Source: Fragum whitleyi (taxonomy: Eukaryota; Mollusca; Bivalvia; Cardiida; Cardiidae). Taken from it: a DNA stretch of 64,000 bases. Below the pieces are notes generated by a model. That model saw only the letters and a program-made list of their open reading frames with translations. It did no database searches and had not been told where the DNA came from. Both the position numbers and the translations under genes were made by a program. The stretch spans positions 10,125,686-10,189,685 of the forward strand of contig OX411552.1 of the NCBI GenBank assembly GCA_948146395.1. Direction: 5' to 3'. Below, one piece after another: positions 50,901 through 58,749 of this stretch (the first letter of the stretch is position 1; each line of letters starts with the position of its first letter).

Positions 50901-52734
50901 TTAGTCCCCTACCGGTGTTCACACCGGAGGGGACTATAGGTTTGCCCTCCGTCTGTCCGTCCGTCCGTCTGTCCGCTCAAATCTGGATCCCGCGATAACT
51001 TAATAACTAAGCAAGTGTTTTTGATGAAAGTTGGTATATGACTAGATGGCAATGTGTAGATTATGCACATCATTTTATTTTTGTTTTTCGACTAAAATTG
51101 AGGTTGCTATGGTTACAGAAATAGTGAAAATATGGCCAAAAATGGGATCCTGCGATAAGATAATAACTAAGCAAGCTAGTTTGACGAGACTTGGTATATG
51201 ACTATATGGCAATGTGTAGATTATGCACATCATTTTATTTTTGTTTTTAGACTAAAATTGTTGTTGCTATGGTTACGGATATAGTGAAAATATGGCAAAA
51301 AATATTGGATCCTGCGATAAGTTAATAAGTAAGCAAGCTAATTTGATGAGACTTGGTATATGACTAGATGGCAATGTGTAGATTATGCACAACATTTTAT
51401 CTTTGTTCTTTGACAAAAAGTGTGGTTGCTATGGTAACGGAAATAGTGAAAATATGGCAAAAAATGGATCCTGCAATAACTTAATAACTAAGCAAGCTAA
51501 CTTGATGAAACCTGTTTTAAAATGTAAAAAAATTTATAAGCCATGTTAGTCAGGGTGGTGATGCAGCAGTATTAATCACCTCCAGTGAAAGTTCTCATTT
51601 CTTACCAACAAGACTGAAGAAAAACATCTTGGATCAGACAAGGTAACGGTTATTGATACTATTTCTTGCATCTGTCTATTGCTTGCATGAATTGTATAGT
51701 GGGCACAGCAGAGACAACAACTCATGTAAGTCTTGTTTAACCCTTTCCAAAACAAGACCTGGTTTTGACGTCCCTGATAGAATTGGCGCGGGAAAACATT
51801 GAGACAAACGAAGCCGGTAGGGGACTTTATGTGTTGCATACAACACCAGATACTTGTTTCTCTTAATTTCTGTATTTTTTAAAAAGTAACTTAGAAACTG
51901 AATGAAGAGATTTAATGGAAAGATCCCAGGATGACTAAAAAGGAACTGCCAACAATTCTTGTGAACAAATGAAAATATGACCAATGGGCTGAGGTCATTT
52001 CTATAAATGTTGAATAGTGGAAAATTTGAAAATCATTTTCGCAGTAAACTAAAAAAAAAAAAATTCAACTCTACTTAAAGATCCTTGGATGACTTAATCA
52101 GTCTACAAAAAAATTGTGATCAGACGAAAAATAGCACTTTTAAGGGTGGAGATCATTTCTGTATATGTCATTTTGAATTGTACTGATAATTATCTTCATG
52201 AACTGTTGTCTTAACCCTTTCCTGTTTTACAAAATTTGGGACCTGTCTAAATTCAAAGGTTTTGCAGACGAAAATTTAAAGTGGATTTAATTTGAAAAAT
52301 TACCATTCAGTAGGGTAGAAAATAATGTGGAAAAAGAAGAAATTGCTTGTCAGAAGCAATTCCTTTTTTTTTTTTCACAATGTTTTCTCAATCATAAAAT
52401 CACAGGCACGTAAAAAGCAGGGATTAAACAGCAAAGGGTTAATTTGGGTGCACTAGGAAAAATCAATGGATCAGTGCAACACTATTGTCTGTGCCTATAA
52501 AGCTATAGGCACTTACAATAGTCTTGCACTGACCCCACAAAATGACCTCATTCAAGGCAGAAAGAAACAATTTTCCATCTGACAGTTTGGTTTCCATATT
52601 TCATTACTAGTGAGGAGAGGATACGAAATGGCATAAAGAAATTAGAAAAGGCCAGAACAGGGACGACACAAGGTAGAATTGATGGGTTCTTTAAGGTCCT
52701 TACCCCTGCTGGTGGATCAACACCAAAACGAAAG
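26908..52734 (+). CDS. FEN1: FEN1, flap structure-specific endonuclease 1 (lacks only the C-terminal exon)
   Basis: XPG-family nuclease that cuts 5' flaps in Okazaki-fragment maturation and long-patch base excision repair, in the nucleus with PCNA (known for the family). Eleven exons join in frame: 26908-26989, 32916-33018, 36049-36151, 41411-41474, 42561-42670, 43607-43743, 46119-46185, 46854-46985, 48816-48902, 50579-50643, 52611-52734, giving 358 residues with numbering identical to human. Active-site acids Asp34, Asp86, Glu158, Glu160, Asp179, Asp181 and Asp233 are all present, as are Lys93, Arg100 and Gly2. The PCNA-binding box QGRIDGFF is at 337-344. The reading ends at TPKRK before a GTAAAG donor; human FEN1 has about 20 more Lys-rich residues, which must lie in an unseen last exon. 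The human coding region is in one exon, so this 26-kb split gene is notable. Confidence 0.96.
27301..27660. repeat. decayed mobile-element remnant in FEN1 intron 1
   Basis: Contains GGACAGTCGGACCGTAAGAC and several GTCCGAC motifs similar to the ends of the 28717-31343 transposon. No intact end or reading frame was seen. Confidence 0.4.
27875..28313. mobile_element. 439-bp hAT-type MITE with 8-bp target-site duplication
   Basis: The ends are TAGTGTTGTAACGATAATCGGA-like and the complement of AAGTGTTGTAAAAATCGGAC. ATCCAGAT is duplicated at 27867-27874 and 28314-28321. An inner hairpin occurs at 28009-28056 (AAGATGCTCTTAATAAGAGC), and ATCGATTAATCGATT stretches lie near both ends. No transposase. 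Confidence 0.85.
29212..30334 (+). mobile_element. pearl-like element, family A, copy 3 (nested)
   Basis: Begins TAGCTCCACTGGCTGAAAGC, then CGTGCGTCCGTCCG, then tandem units spaced about 164-167 bp (GATATCAACCAAATTTCACT near 29584, 29751 and 29916), and ends TGGAGCGACTCAAGCCATTC with ATGGCTTTCTAG. It is the longest and clearest family A copy here. Confidence 0.82.
30531..30559. repeat. poly-T tract
   Basis: About 28 T residues in the right part of the 28717-31343 transposon. Confidence 0.8.
31444..32799 (+). other. FEN1 intron 1, unassigned right part
   Basis: No exon or RNA gene seen. At 32455-32515 there is a SINE-tail fragment (TTGAATGGGGTTTTATGCCG). Confidence 0.5.
32800..32880 (+). pseudogene. 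decayed tandem copy of the 5' edge of FEN1 exon 2
   Basis: About 80 bp immediately before the real exon repeat its acceptor region and first about 40 coding bases: GAATGCATCCATGTGTATTT matches GGATGCATCCATGTGTATTT in the exon. The acceptor AG and the reading frame differ (the copy reads stops or shifts), and the rest of the exon is absent. Confidence 0.78.
32916..33018 (+). CDS. FEN1: FEN1 exon 2, first catalytic Asp (residues 28-62)
   Basis: 103 bp with acceptor ATTTAAG and donor GTTTGT. It encodes [20 protein letters not shown] then EDGETT. Asp34 and Tyr40 are conserved. The human ASMS is ASMC here. Confidence 0.94.
33075..33540. mobile_element. decayed hAT-type MITE fragments with GGCTCAG hairpin arms
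   Basis: GATGGCTCAGTGCAAAAAAA and TTTTTGCGCTGAGCTATC are inverted partners at either side; between them are CAGGCAATTGGTTTCAAATC and TCGGTTAATCAAC pieces of the TGTTGGG-type MITE. Confidence 0.5.
34385..35310 (+). mobile_element. pearl-like element with GCCGCCGGAGGCGG head
   Basis: TTTTTTATACGCCGCCGGAG starts it, followed by GTCTGTCCGTCCTTCTGTCC, then about four to five units carrying CTTGTCAA.GCAACTCCTCCT, TTTCTGGCTGGAT and TTATGCCCC. It closes near GCAAAGTGGCGGCGTATG, a short inverted partner of the head. Short open frames here are repeat translations. Confidence 0.7.
35690..35850 (+). repeat. family C core fragment
   Basis: CAAGCTAGAATTATTAAACT and GAAGTGCACAAGAACCATAA match one unit of the 53071-54245 element. 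It is followed by a GGGGGCATAA and AACAAACATCTCTTGTTTG terminus of the D type. Confidence 0.55.
36049..36151 (+). CDS. FEN1: FEN1 exon 3, second catalytic Asp (residues 63-96)
   Basis: 103 bp with acceptor TTTCAG, donor GTAACA. It encodes [20 protein letters not shown] then [15 protein letters not shown]. Asp86 and Lys93 are in place. Confidence 0.96.
36305..36793 (+). pseudogene. LINE ORF1-like C-terminal segment
   Basis: Reads [37 protein letters not shown], stop at 36515-36517, then [20 protein letters not shown] and a hydrophilic tail ending in TAG at 36791-36793. This resembles the C-terminal nucleic-acid-binding domain of LINE ORF1 proteins. TAG may be the natural ORF1 end, since the next ORF follows in the same frame; the TAA is a likely mutation. 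Confidence 0.65.
36794..40273 (+). pseudogene. LINE ORF2, endonuclease plus reverse transcriptase, one in-frame stop
   Basis: Endonuclease motifs: [36 protein letters not shown] and [10 protein letters not shown]. Reverse transcriptase motifs: [27 protein letters not shown] (motif A), [16 protein letters not shown] (motif B), [11 protein letters not shown] (catalytic FADD, about 39062-39094), [15 protein letters not shown]. The C-terminal zinc-knuckle-like segment is [20 protein letters not shown]. The only break is TAA at 38477-38479 between the endonuclease and the RT; the frame is otherwise open for about 1160 codons. An ATG start is not evident; the open frame continues back to the TAG at 36791. 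Confidence 0.9.
40725..40775. repeat. imperfect hairpin just after the LINE
   Basis: ATGATGGATCACATAATTAT is complemented by ATATGTGTGATCCATTAT. It may belong to a small element sharing the motif AGATGGTCCCTTTTGGCATG with sequences near 36160 and 54300. Confidence 0.55.
41411..41474 (+). CDS. FEN1: FEN1 exon 4, helical arch (residues 97-117)
   Basis: 64 bp with acceptor ATCTAG, donor GTAAGT. It encodes [20 protein letters not shown], the basic/acidic helical clamp; Arg100 is present. Ends in phase 1. Confidence 0.93.
41796..42138. mobile_element. MITE with GGGTGTGGAATT ends
   Basis: CAGGGGTGTGGAAATTAGAC at the left and the complement of ACGGGTGTGGAATTCCCATG at the right. Internal ACTTGTCC/ACTTGCC repeats occur in both arms. 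CAGGGGTG ends fit hAT-type elements; a clean target duplication was not found. Confidence 0.6.
42561..42670 (+). CDS. FEN1: FEN1 exon 5 (residues 118-154)
   Basis: 110 bp with acceptor TTTCAG, donor GTGAGT. It encodes [19 protein letters not shown] then [11 protein letters not shown], part of the N-domain. Confidence 0.95.
42710..42940. mobile_element. MITE, family M1, copy 2
   Basis: AGGGGCCTGTTCTACCAAAT at the left and TAGTGAAACGGACCCCTA at the right are inverted partners; the middle GCAATATCTTCTAAAGACGA is shared with the copies at 2594 and 47771. Lies in FEN1 intron 5. Confidence 0.75.
43100..43390. repeat. pearl-like remnant with GTCT microsatellite and poly-A
   Basis: CAGTCTGTCTGTCTGTCTGT at about 43122-43141, then a degenerate core, a poly-A run at 43299-43320 and the terminus AACAAACACATCTTGTTTAA. 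Confidence 0.5.
43607..43743 (+). CDS. FEN1: FEN1 exon 6, catalytic I-domain acids (residues 155-199)
   Basis: 137 bp with acceptor CCTCAG, donor GTAACT. It encodes [19 protein letters not shown] and [11 protein letters not shown]. Glu158, Glu160, Asp179 and Asp181 are all conserved. Confidence 0.96.
43828..44280. repeat. ATTGCAATAGTA-rich repeat in FEN1 intron 6
   Basis: Repeated and inverted AGTATTGCAATAG motifs cluster at 43850-43935, and ACTATTG motifs recur near 44170-44240. It is probably an old inverted-repeat element; ends are not resolved. Confidence 0.45.
44450..44910. mobile_element. hAT-type MITE (TGTTGGG family)
   Basis: TAGTGTTGGGCAATCAGATT at the left and ATAATCAGCCCATCACTA at the right. 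Same family as 15109-15536 but without its central hairpin. No exact target duplication. Confidence 0.65.
45127..46005 (+). mobile_element. pearl-like element, family B variant
   Basis: Starts TTTTTAGCCCATCTGAACAA, has units with TCTCAAACTTGCTCAGGATG spaced about 145 bp, and ends GTGAGCCATATATGAACATA with TTGGTCCTCTTGTTTG. The terminus is homologous to family B. Confidence 0.65.
46119..46185 (+). CDS. FEN1: FEN1 exon 7 (residues 200-222)
   Basis: 67 bp with acceptor CTCCAG, donor GTATGT. It encodes [20 protein letters not shown] and DQ. Confidence 0.92.
46427..46700 (+). mobile_element. pearl-like element, family F, copy 1
   Basis: Starts TTAGCTCAGCTGTTTTATGA, has one core unit (CATTCACTTGAAACTTTGCA) and ends GTAGGTGGTGCTCTTGCT. 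It corresponds end to end with the copy at 55060-55342. Confidence 0.68.
46854..46985 (+). CDS. FEN1: FEN1 exon 8, last catalytic Asp and H2TH motif (residues 223-266)
   Basis: 132 bp, acceptor TTTCAG, donor GTAGGA, phase 0 both ends. It encodes [20 protein letters not shown] then [11 protein letters not shown]. Asp233 is present and the GIGPKRA helix-two-turn-helix binds downstream duplex. Confidence 0.96.
46986..47770 (+). other. FEN1 intron 8, unassigned left part
   Basis: No exon recognised between exons 8 and 9 here. The stretch AAGAAGAAATTACTTGTCAA near 47377 resembles one inside the 52215-52437 MITE, so part may be an old copy. Confidence 0.45.
47771..48010. mobile_element. MITE, family M1, copy 3
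   Basis: AGGGGCCTGTTTTAATAAAC at the left and GATGTTTAAAACGGGCCC at the right; the inner hairpin has CATTGGAATCATCTTTAGAC and ATTCCAATGAGATG. In FEN1 intron 8. Confidence 0.75.
48480..48790. mobile_element. decayed hAT-type MITE with GGCTCA hairpin
   Basis: Right-hand pieces of the TGTTGGG family, with a hairpin at 48583-48650 (CATGGCTCACATGAAACAGT and AAGCTGAGCCATC). The left end is missing. Confidence 0.55.
48816..48902 (+). CDS. FEN1: FEN1 exon 9 (residues 267-295)
   Basis: 87 bp, acceptor TTCCAG, donor GTAAGG, phase 0 both ends. It encodes [17 protein letters not shown] then [10 protein letters not shown]. Confidence 0.94.
49184..50390. mobile_element. possible mariner/Tc1-like remnant, about 1.2 kb
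   Basis: AAGGGGTGATCAATAAATTT at the left and ACAAATTCC complemented before GTCGATCATCCCT at the right are imperfect inverted ends. The size fits a full mariner. No transposase reading frame survives, so the class is tentative. Confidence 0.45.
50579..50643 (+). CDS. FEN1: FEN1 exon 10 (residues 296-316)
   Basis: 65 bp, acceptor TTGTAG, donor GTAAGT. It encodes [20 protein letters not shown], then F and two bases of Ser317. Confidence 0.94.
50902..51827 (+). mobile_element. pearl-like element, family G
   Basis: The head AGTCCCCTACCGGTGTTCAC folds with ACACCGGAGGGGACTATA. Next comes CGTCTGTCCGTCCGTCCGTC, then four units about 160 bp apart carrying AACTAAGCAAG and TGGCAATGTGTAGATTATGC. It closes with GAAGCCGGTAGGGGACTTTA, an inverted copy of the head. 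Confidence 0.78.
52215..52437. mobile_element. TTAA-flanked MITE (piggyBac-like)
   Basis: TTAA at 52211-52214 and 52438-52441 bounds a 223-bp segment with ends CCCTTTCCTGTTTTAC and the complement of CCCTTTGCTGTTTAAT. Lies in FEN1 intron 10, about 170 bp upstream of exon 11. Confidence 0.75.
52466..52541. repeat. hairpin of the GGCTCAG type
   Basis: GGATCAGTGCAACACTATTG and CACTTACAATAGTCTTGCAC form long imperfect arms around TATAAAGCTATA. Confidence 0.7.
52611..52734 (+). CDS. FEN1: FEN1 exon 11, PCNA-interaction box (residues 317-358)
   Basis: 124 bp, acceptor ACTAG, donor GTAAAG. It encodes [18 protein letters not shown], then [13 protein letters not shown] with the PIP box Q337-F344, ending PKRK. 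Confidence 0.95.
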
Positions 52735-53070
52735 GTAAAGTTTATACTGAGGATCTTTCTGCTTTGTTGATTTTAAACCATTTCATTGACAAAAATATTT
52801 GACATCTGATTTGTACTTTTCATTAATCACTTTGTGAAACTGTTATAACATATGCAGAGCTTTTAAATTGTTCATGATACAAAAAAACAGAAGGCCGTGC
52901 GGCACAGGTTTTGCACAATTTGAAAGGTTGGCACATTATTAAATCAGCTGCGCGTAAATCGTGTATATATTTAGTGACCATAGAGGTCAACAGGACATGG
53001 CACTTAAAATGCACCAAGAGGGGATGGTAGAATGATTATAATGTCAGTTGATAATCAGAAAATCAATTTT
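52735..53070 (+). other. start of FEN1 intron 11, unassigned
   Basis: No last FEN1 exon (a Lys-rich tail followed by a stop) could be found here or further right in the window. Confidence 0.5.
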
Positions 53071-54245
53071 TTTATACGCCCGTCGAAGACGGGACGTATA
53101 ATGGGATCACCCGTGATGTCCGGCGTTCGGGCGTCCGGCGGCGTCCACTTCTTTGTCCGGAGCATAACTCTGTCACTTGAAGTCCGATGGACTTCAAACT
53201 TGGCAATTATATTCTTCTCATCATTGCGGAGTGCAGTGCACAAGAACCATAACTCTACCTGGCCTATTTTTTGAGTTATTGCCCTTTGTTTTTTTTCAGA
53301 CTTTAATCTTGTCCGGAGTATATCTCTAAAAGTATAATAGCTAGGATCATGAAACTTCATGGGTGTATAGATCTCACCAAGGGGGAGTGCAGTGCACAAG
53401 AACCATAACTCTACCTGGCCTATTTTTTGAGTTATTGCCCTTTGTTGTTTTTCAGACTAGAATCTTGTCCGGAGTATATCTCTAAAAGTATAATAGCAAG
53501 GATCATGAAACTTTATGGGTGTATAGATCTCACCAAGGGGGAGTGCAGTGCACAAGAACCACAACTCTACCTGGCCTATTTTTTGAGTTATTGCCCTTTG
53601 TTGTTTTTCATACTAGAATCTTGTCTGGAGTATATCTCTAAAAGTATAATAGCTAGGATCATGAAACTTTATGGTTGTATAGATCTCACCAAGGGGGAGT
53701 GCAGTGCCCAAGATCCTCAACTCTCCCTGGCCTATTTTTTGAGTTATTGCCCTTTGTTGTTTTTCAGACTTGAATCTTGTCCGGAGTATATCTCTAAAAG
53801 TATAAAAGCTAGGATCATGAAACTTCATGGGTGTATAGTTCTCACCAAGGGGGAGTGCAGTGCACAAGAACCATAACTCTACCTGGCCTATTTTTTGAGT
53901 TATTGCCCTTTGTTGTTTTTCAGACTTGAATCTTGTCCGGAGTATATCTCTTAAAGTATAATAGCTAGGATCATGAAACTTCATGGGTGTATAGATCTCA
54001 CCAAGGGGGAGTGCAGTGCACAAGAACCATAACTCTCCCTGGCCTATTTTTTGAGTTATTGCCCTTTGTTGTTTTTCAGACTAGAATCTTGTCTGGAGTA
54101 TATCTCTAAAAGTATAATAGCTAGGATCATGAAACTTCATGGGTGCAAAAATTATTCATTCAAAATAACCTCAGTTCTATTCAAACCCCCAGTTAATACT
54201 AAGCAGTGTGACGGGCGTATCTTGTGACAATTTGGCACCTTGTTG
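53071..54245 (+). mobile_element. pearl-like element, family C, longest copy
   Basis: The head TTATACGCCCGTCGAAGACG folds on itself. GC-rich CGTTCGGGCGTCCGGCGGCG and CTTTGTCCGGAGCATAACTC follow, then six units spaced about 156-157 bp (CTGGCCTATTTTTTGAGTTA). The end is GTGTGACGGGCGTATCTTG to GGCACCTTGTT. Open frames up to 149 codons on either strand are repeat translations with no codon constraint. Confidence 0.82.
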
Positions 54246-54350
54246 TAAAAAGTTTCTACCCTTGTCAGTCTGTGCAGTTTACACTTCACACACTACCCAG
54301 ATGGTCCCTTTTTGCATGACTTTTCAAATAGATATAGACACCTTGACAGT

Positions 54351-54561
54351 GTTATAGTAAGCTATCCATAACATGTTAATGAAATAATTACATTTTCATG
54401 TTGACGTTGCCATGAATAAGCTCTTATGGATGAGGAGTTATATGCAAAAGGTAAAATCCGAGGACAGAGCCCGAGGATTTTGCTTTGTGTATAGCTCCTC
54501 CCCCAATTAGACTTTATGGACAAAAAACATGAAAATGAAATCATATCCATTATAACATGAT
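54351..54561. mobile_element. MITE with internal hairpin
   Basis: CATAACATGTTAATGAAATA and TTTTCATGTT at the left are complemented by AACATGAAAATGAAATCATA and TTATAACATG at the right. Central hairpin AAAATCCGAGGACAGAGCCC with CGAGGATTTT. Confidence 0.65.
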
Positions 54562-55059
54562 CACAATTCTGAAATAAGTTTTGTTACCCTTTTCTGGGTG
54601 TAAAATAGAAATATTATGTTTTTCTGGATGTAAAATAAATAAATAATGATATTCATGTTGGGAGAATTTCGCAGAAAGCAATGTGCGTTATTTAACATGT
54701 GGGTTATATGATGTCAAAAGCATCATCAACATTCCAGTTAAAGATGACGTATGACATCATAAATGGGCGGAGCTATCTATGTACACAGTAAAACACATGA
54801 CCTATGAAATTCATTGCAAATAAGGTTCTATGTATTTATACACCCCCTCCCCACTCCCCACCTATGAAGTAGAGGGGGGTATATTGGTTTCACCATTTCT
54901 GTCTGTCCGTAGACCTTTTTGTTTCCATACTCTAATTCGAAAAACCAAGCAACCTAGAATCACGAAACTTTATAAAAATATTGCTTATGACCCAAGGATG
55001 TGCCCTATTGTTTTTGGTTCACATAGGTCAAGGTCACAGTCAGTCTTTGTTCAATTTTT

Positions 55060-55342
55060 AGCTCGTCTGTTTTTGGAGAAAACCCGAGGTATTGCTATGA
55101 CCTGCGTGTCGTCGTCGTCATGCAAAAACCTTGACATTTTGTGATAACTCTTTTTCTACTGAAAGCATTTACTTGAAACTTGGCACACATGTTCACCATC
55201 AAAAGAGAAACCTATACTATCAAGGGGGATAACTCTAGATGCATTTTGAACAAATTATGCCCCTTTTTCGACTTAGATTTTTTCCCACCATCCAGCACTC
55301 AACAGCCGAGCATAGGCACCCGTAGGTGGTGCTCTTGTTGTT
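55060..55342 (+). mobile_element. pearl-like element, family F, copy 2 (nested in E)
   Basis: TTTTTAGCTCGTCTGTTTTT at the start, GCGTGTCGTCGTCGTCATGC, one unit with CATTTACTTGAAACTTGGCA, and the end CCGTAGGTGGTGCTCTTGTT. The family E text TTTGTTCAATTTT is cut on one side and resumes on the other. Confidence 0.72.
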
Positions 55343-55442
55343 TCCCAAATCTAACTCAAGATCCAAGCGTTGTTCAATTTTCGTTTTCGGACTCTTATTT
55401 GCAACCAAGTCACCTAGAATTATGAAACTTTATACAAGTATT

Positions 55443-56866
55443 GACATCTCCTCCTAAAGTATTGGGCCAATTTTAACCAAACTTGGCAGAAATGTTTCTT
55501 AGGTGATCCCCTTTAAGAATTGCTAAAAGAATTGAAATCGGTGAAAAACTCTGGTTGCTATGGCAACCAAAGTTAAAAAATTAAGAAAATCTTTAAAATT
55601 CTTCTTCTTCTGAACAAGCAGCCCTACAGCCTTGAAATTTGGCATGGATGATCAGCCCATAGACCTTAATAAAAATAGCTAAAATCATATCTGTTGGGCC
55701 ACCAGGTGCGGAGCACCAGGTGGGAGGGGGTAGTACTTTGGTTAAATTTTGTAATCTTTAACCTTTATCTTCTTCTAATTATGAAGCCCTACAGCCTTAA
55801 AATTTTGCATGGAGGATCAGCTCATAGACCTGATTTAAAATAGCTAAACTCATATCTGTTGGGCCTCCAGGTGTGGAGCACCAGGGGGGAGGGGGTAGTA
55901 CTTTTGTGAAAATTTTGTAATCTTTAACCTTCTTCTTCTTCTTCTGAAACACAAGCCCTACAGACTTGAAAATTGGCATGGAGGATCAGCTCATAGACCT
56001 TAAGAAAAATAGCTAAAATCATGACTGTAATGCCACAAGGTGCGGAGCACCAGGGGGGAGGGGGTAGTACCTTTGTGAAAATTTTGTTACTTTAACCTTC
56101 ATCTTCTAATGAACCAGGAGCCCTACAGACTTGAATATTGGCATGGATGATAAGCATATGGATCTAAAATAAAATAGCTAAAATCATGAATGTAGGGCCA
56201 CCAGATGCGGAGCATTAGTTGGGAGGGGGTAGTACTTTGGATCAATTTTGAAATCTTTAACCTTATTCTTCTCCTGGATCAGGAACCCTATAGACTTGAA
56301 AATTGTCATTGGTGATCAATATATTGACATAAATAAGAATAGCTTAAATTATGACTGTAGGGTCACCAGGTGCTGAGTGTCTTTGGGAGGGGGTAGTACT
56401 TTGGATCATTTTTGAAATCTTTAAACTTCTTCTAATGAACCAGGAGTCCTACAGACTTGAAAATTGGTGGATGATCAGCATATGGACATTAATTGAATTA
56501 GCTAAAATCATGACTGTAGATTCACCAGGTGCAGAGCATCTTGGGGGAGGGGGGGTGCTTTGTTGAGAATTTTGCATCCCTACAGCCTTTATATTTGACA
56601 TGGATTGATCAACTCATTAAAGAAAACTTTAAAAGTCTCAGACTCAGCCTGTATATCTGGCATTATAGATTAGCTGATCACAGACCTTTTATGAAAAAAG
56701 CTTAAATAAATAATGACCAGGGGAGGAGCAGAGGGGGGAAGGATAATTTCAAATGTATTCTGATTGAATAAGTGAAAATCTCTTTTTCTGTGGTTGCATG
56801 GACATACCTAGGTAATGAAGCTTTTTTCTCAGGTGAGCGGACCCAGGGCCAACGGCCCTCTTGTTT
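55443..56866 (+). mobile_element. pearl-like element, family H (nested in E)
   Basis: About seven units near 165 bp with GCTAAAATCATGACTGTAGG, CCACCAGGTGCGGAGCACC and GGGAGGGGGTAGTACTTT. It ends AGGTGAGCGGACCCAGGGCC with the AACGGCCCTCTTGTTTT hairpin terminus. CCACCAGGTGCGGAGCACCAGG is itself palindromic, so each unit carries its own small hairpin. Confidence 0.72.
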
Positions 56867-57272
56867 TAAATTTTCCATTTCTGGACTCTAACTTGAGAAC
56901 CAAGCGACCAAGAATCATGAAACTTTATGCAATTGCTGCTTATGACCCAAGGAAGTGCCTTTTTTTTTTTATCACAAAGGTCAAGGTCAAAGTCAATTTT
57001 TTGTTAAATTTTTGTTCGAGTACCGGTGTAACAGTGTAACATGTCCCCCTGGGTAACGTGTCCCCCCCTGGGGTAACGTGTCCCCCCCCCCATGGAAAAC
57101 ATTATTTCTTTTCAAAATTAATTTTTCATTCAAGCTATTTTTGTATAACTCTTAATCAATTTTAAAAAAAACATATAAAAAGTAAATCTGTAATTTTTGA
57201 GTGGTTTTCAATTCCTCAAACCAAAATATAATTTGATTACTATGATTTTCTTATCTAATCAATTTTCCTTTT

Positions 57273-57430
57273 TATGCCCCCGATAGGGAGGCATCATAAA
57301 TTTGACTTGTCCGTCCGTCCGTCCGTCTGTCCGTCCGTCCGTCATTCCGTCCAAAAACTTTAACATTGGCCATAACTTCTAAATCAAAGCGGTGTCGGGG
57401 GCATTGTCATCTTACAGTGACAGCTCTTGT
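57273..57430 (+). mobile_element. pearl-like element, family D, copy 2 (nested in the satellite)
   Basis: TTTATGCCCCCGATAGGGAG, TTGACTTGTCCGTCCGTCCG, ATTGGCCATAACTTC, GGTGTCGGGGGCATTGTCAT and GACAGCTCTTGTTT. Same ends as 24298-24481. Confidence 0.8.
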
Positions 57431-57983
57431 TTTTTTATTTTTTATTATTACAGTAATCAATCTTGGTATTTTATGCAAATATTTGAAAGTTTAATGAAAA
57501 AAATTGAAAAAAATAAAACTTTAGTTGGGGGGGACATGTTACCCCGGGGACATGTTAACCCGGGGTAACCTGTCCCCCCTATTCAAAATGCTTTTATTCA
57601 TTTGATTTCACCTTCCAGTCATTCATTTTTCTTAAGAAATTATCATATGATATTCATTGAAAAATATTTCATTCATTTTTTTTAAAAAAAATTGATGCTT
57701 TTTTTAAAAGAAAAATCTTAGCACTTGCACGTTTTAATTTTTTGCAATATTACTTTTGCAATATCTTAATTTTATTCCAAGTCCATATTTAGATTGATAA
57801 ATAGCATTTATTAACATATCATGTTAATATTGCAGTTTTCATTAGAAAGCAATATGACAAATTCATTCAATACTTCTTCTTTTGAAAGGGGGACAGGTTA
57901 CCCAAGCCAGAGTAACATGTCCCCATGGGGCAGGTTACCTCGGGGTTACCTGTCCCCCTATTCCAAATACTTTTTTCATTTAA

Positions 57984-58749
57984 GGTAGCAATGGACACAT
58001 GGCGACATTTTTTTCCGCCCAATGATTTTTTTTCTTGGTCACATATGTTGTAGATTAACATTGTGTAGCCATCATATCAAAATTTGAAGGTACCTTTCCA
58101 TGCTCGATTTCATGCTAGAGTTATCTGCCCTTGAGTGGTATTGGCCATTTTTCAGTAAAACGGTTTTGTTCGTTTTAGATATAGTATAAACTCTGAACTA
58201 GGCTATAGCTATAAAACACATACATTTTAATAGACCTTATACATGTATACAATGGCTATTTACAAGAAAATTTTTCTTTGATCCATTGCATTTGCAGAAT
58301 TTGCTTTCAAAAGTTAAAAATGCACTAATTTTTGTAATTTTACTAGGTAAAAATGCTACAAAAACCTATTTTTTGAAAAAATTACCCAATGAATTTTTCT
58401 TATTTTCCGATATGTTTATAATCCATATTTTTCCTTTATTTGGTAAAAAATTCAGCATAGCTTTCCATGCAAAAAAGAAAGTTTTTCGTTATTTTTCAGT
58501 GTTCCCCCCTAATAGAATGACGGTTTTAACGCATTTTTATTGTTAAATTTAATGATCCAGTCATTCAATTAATATTAAATGTTGAAAAGAAGCTAAATTG
58601 TGAAGTTTTACCATCATTAATCTACGTTATTTCCACAATTAGAATCTTACACAAACCGGTCTCTTTAAACAACGCGCAAAAACAGCCGTAAAATAAACGA
58701 AAACCCACTTCCGCTTTATGGAGTCGGGAGGCAGCTGTCCATTGCCACC
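57984..58749. mobile_element. 766-bp TTAA-flanked MITE, verified by an empty site
   Basis: Ends GGTAGCAATGGACA and the complement of GGTGGCAATGGACA, with TTAA at 57980-57983 and 58750-58753. The homologous spacer at about 63500-63520 (inverted) reads CATTTAAGATATCACC without the insert and with a single TTAA. TTAA specificity suggests a piggyBac-type transposase in trans. The interior codes for nothing recognisable. Confidence 0.85.

Larger units (their letters stand above)
54837..57030 (+). mobile_element. pearl-like element, family E, host of two nested elements
   Basis: The head ACCCCCTCCCCACTCCCCAC pairs with CTATGAAGTAGAGGGGGGTA. GTCTGTCCGTAGACC and units with AATCACGAAACTTTATAAA follow. 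Family F (55060-55342) interrupts it and family H (55443-56866) interrupts it again; its core resumes at 56867 with CCATTTCTGGACTCTAACTT. Confidence 0.65.

Noticed and set aside
51000..51500. Regularly spaced repeats considered as a CRISPR array
   Set aside because: Units are about 160 bp with no short repeat and unique spacers, in a eukaryotic intron; it is a pearl-like core.
53427..53876. Open frame of 149 codons, and the overlapping 136-codon frame on the other strand at 53613-54023
   Set aside because: Both are translations of the 157-bp family C unit; the peptide repeats itself with the DNA period and is open on both strands, so it is not a gene.
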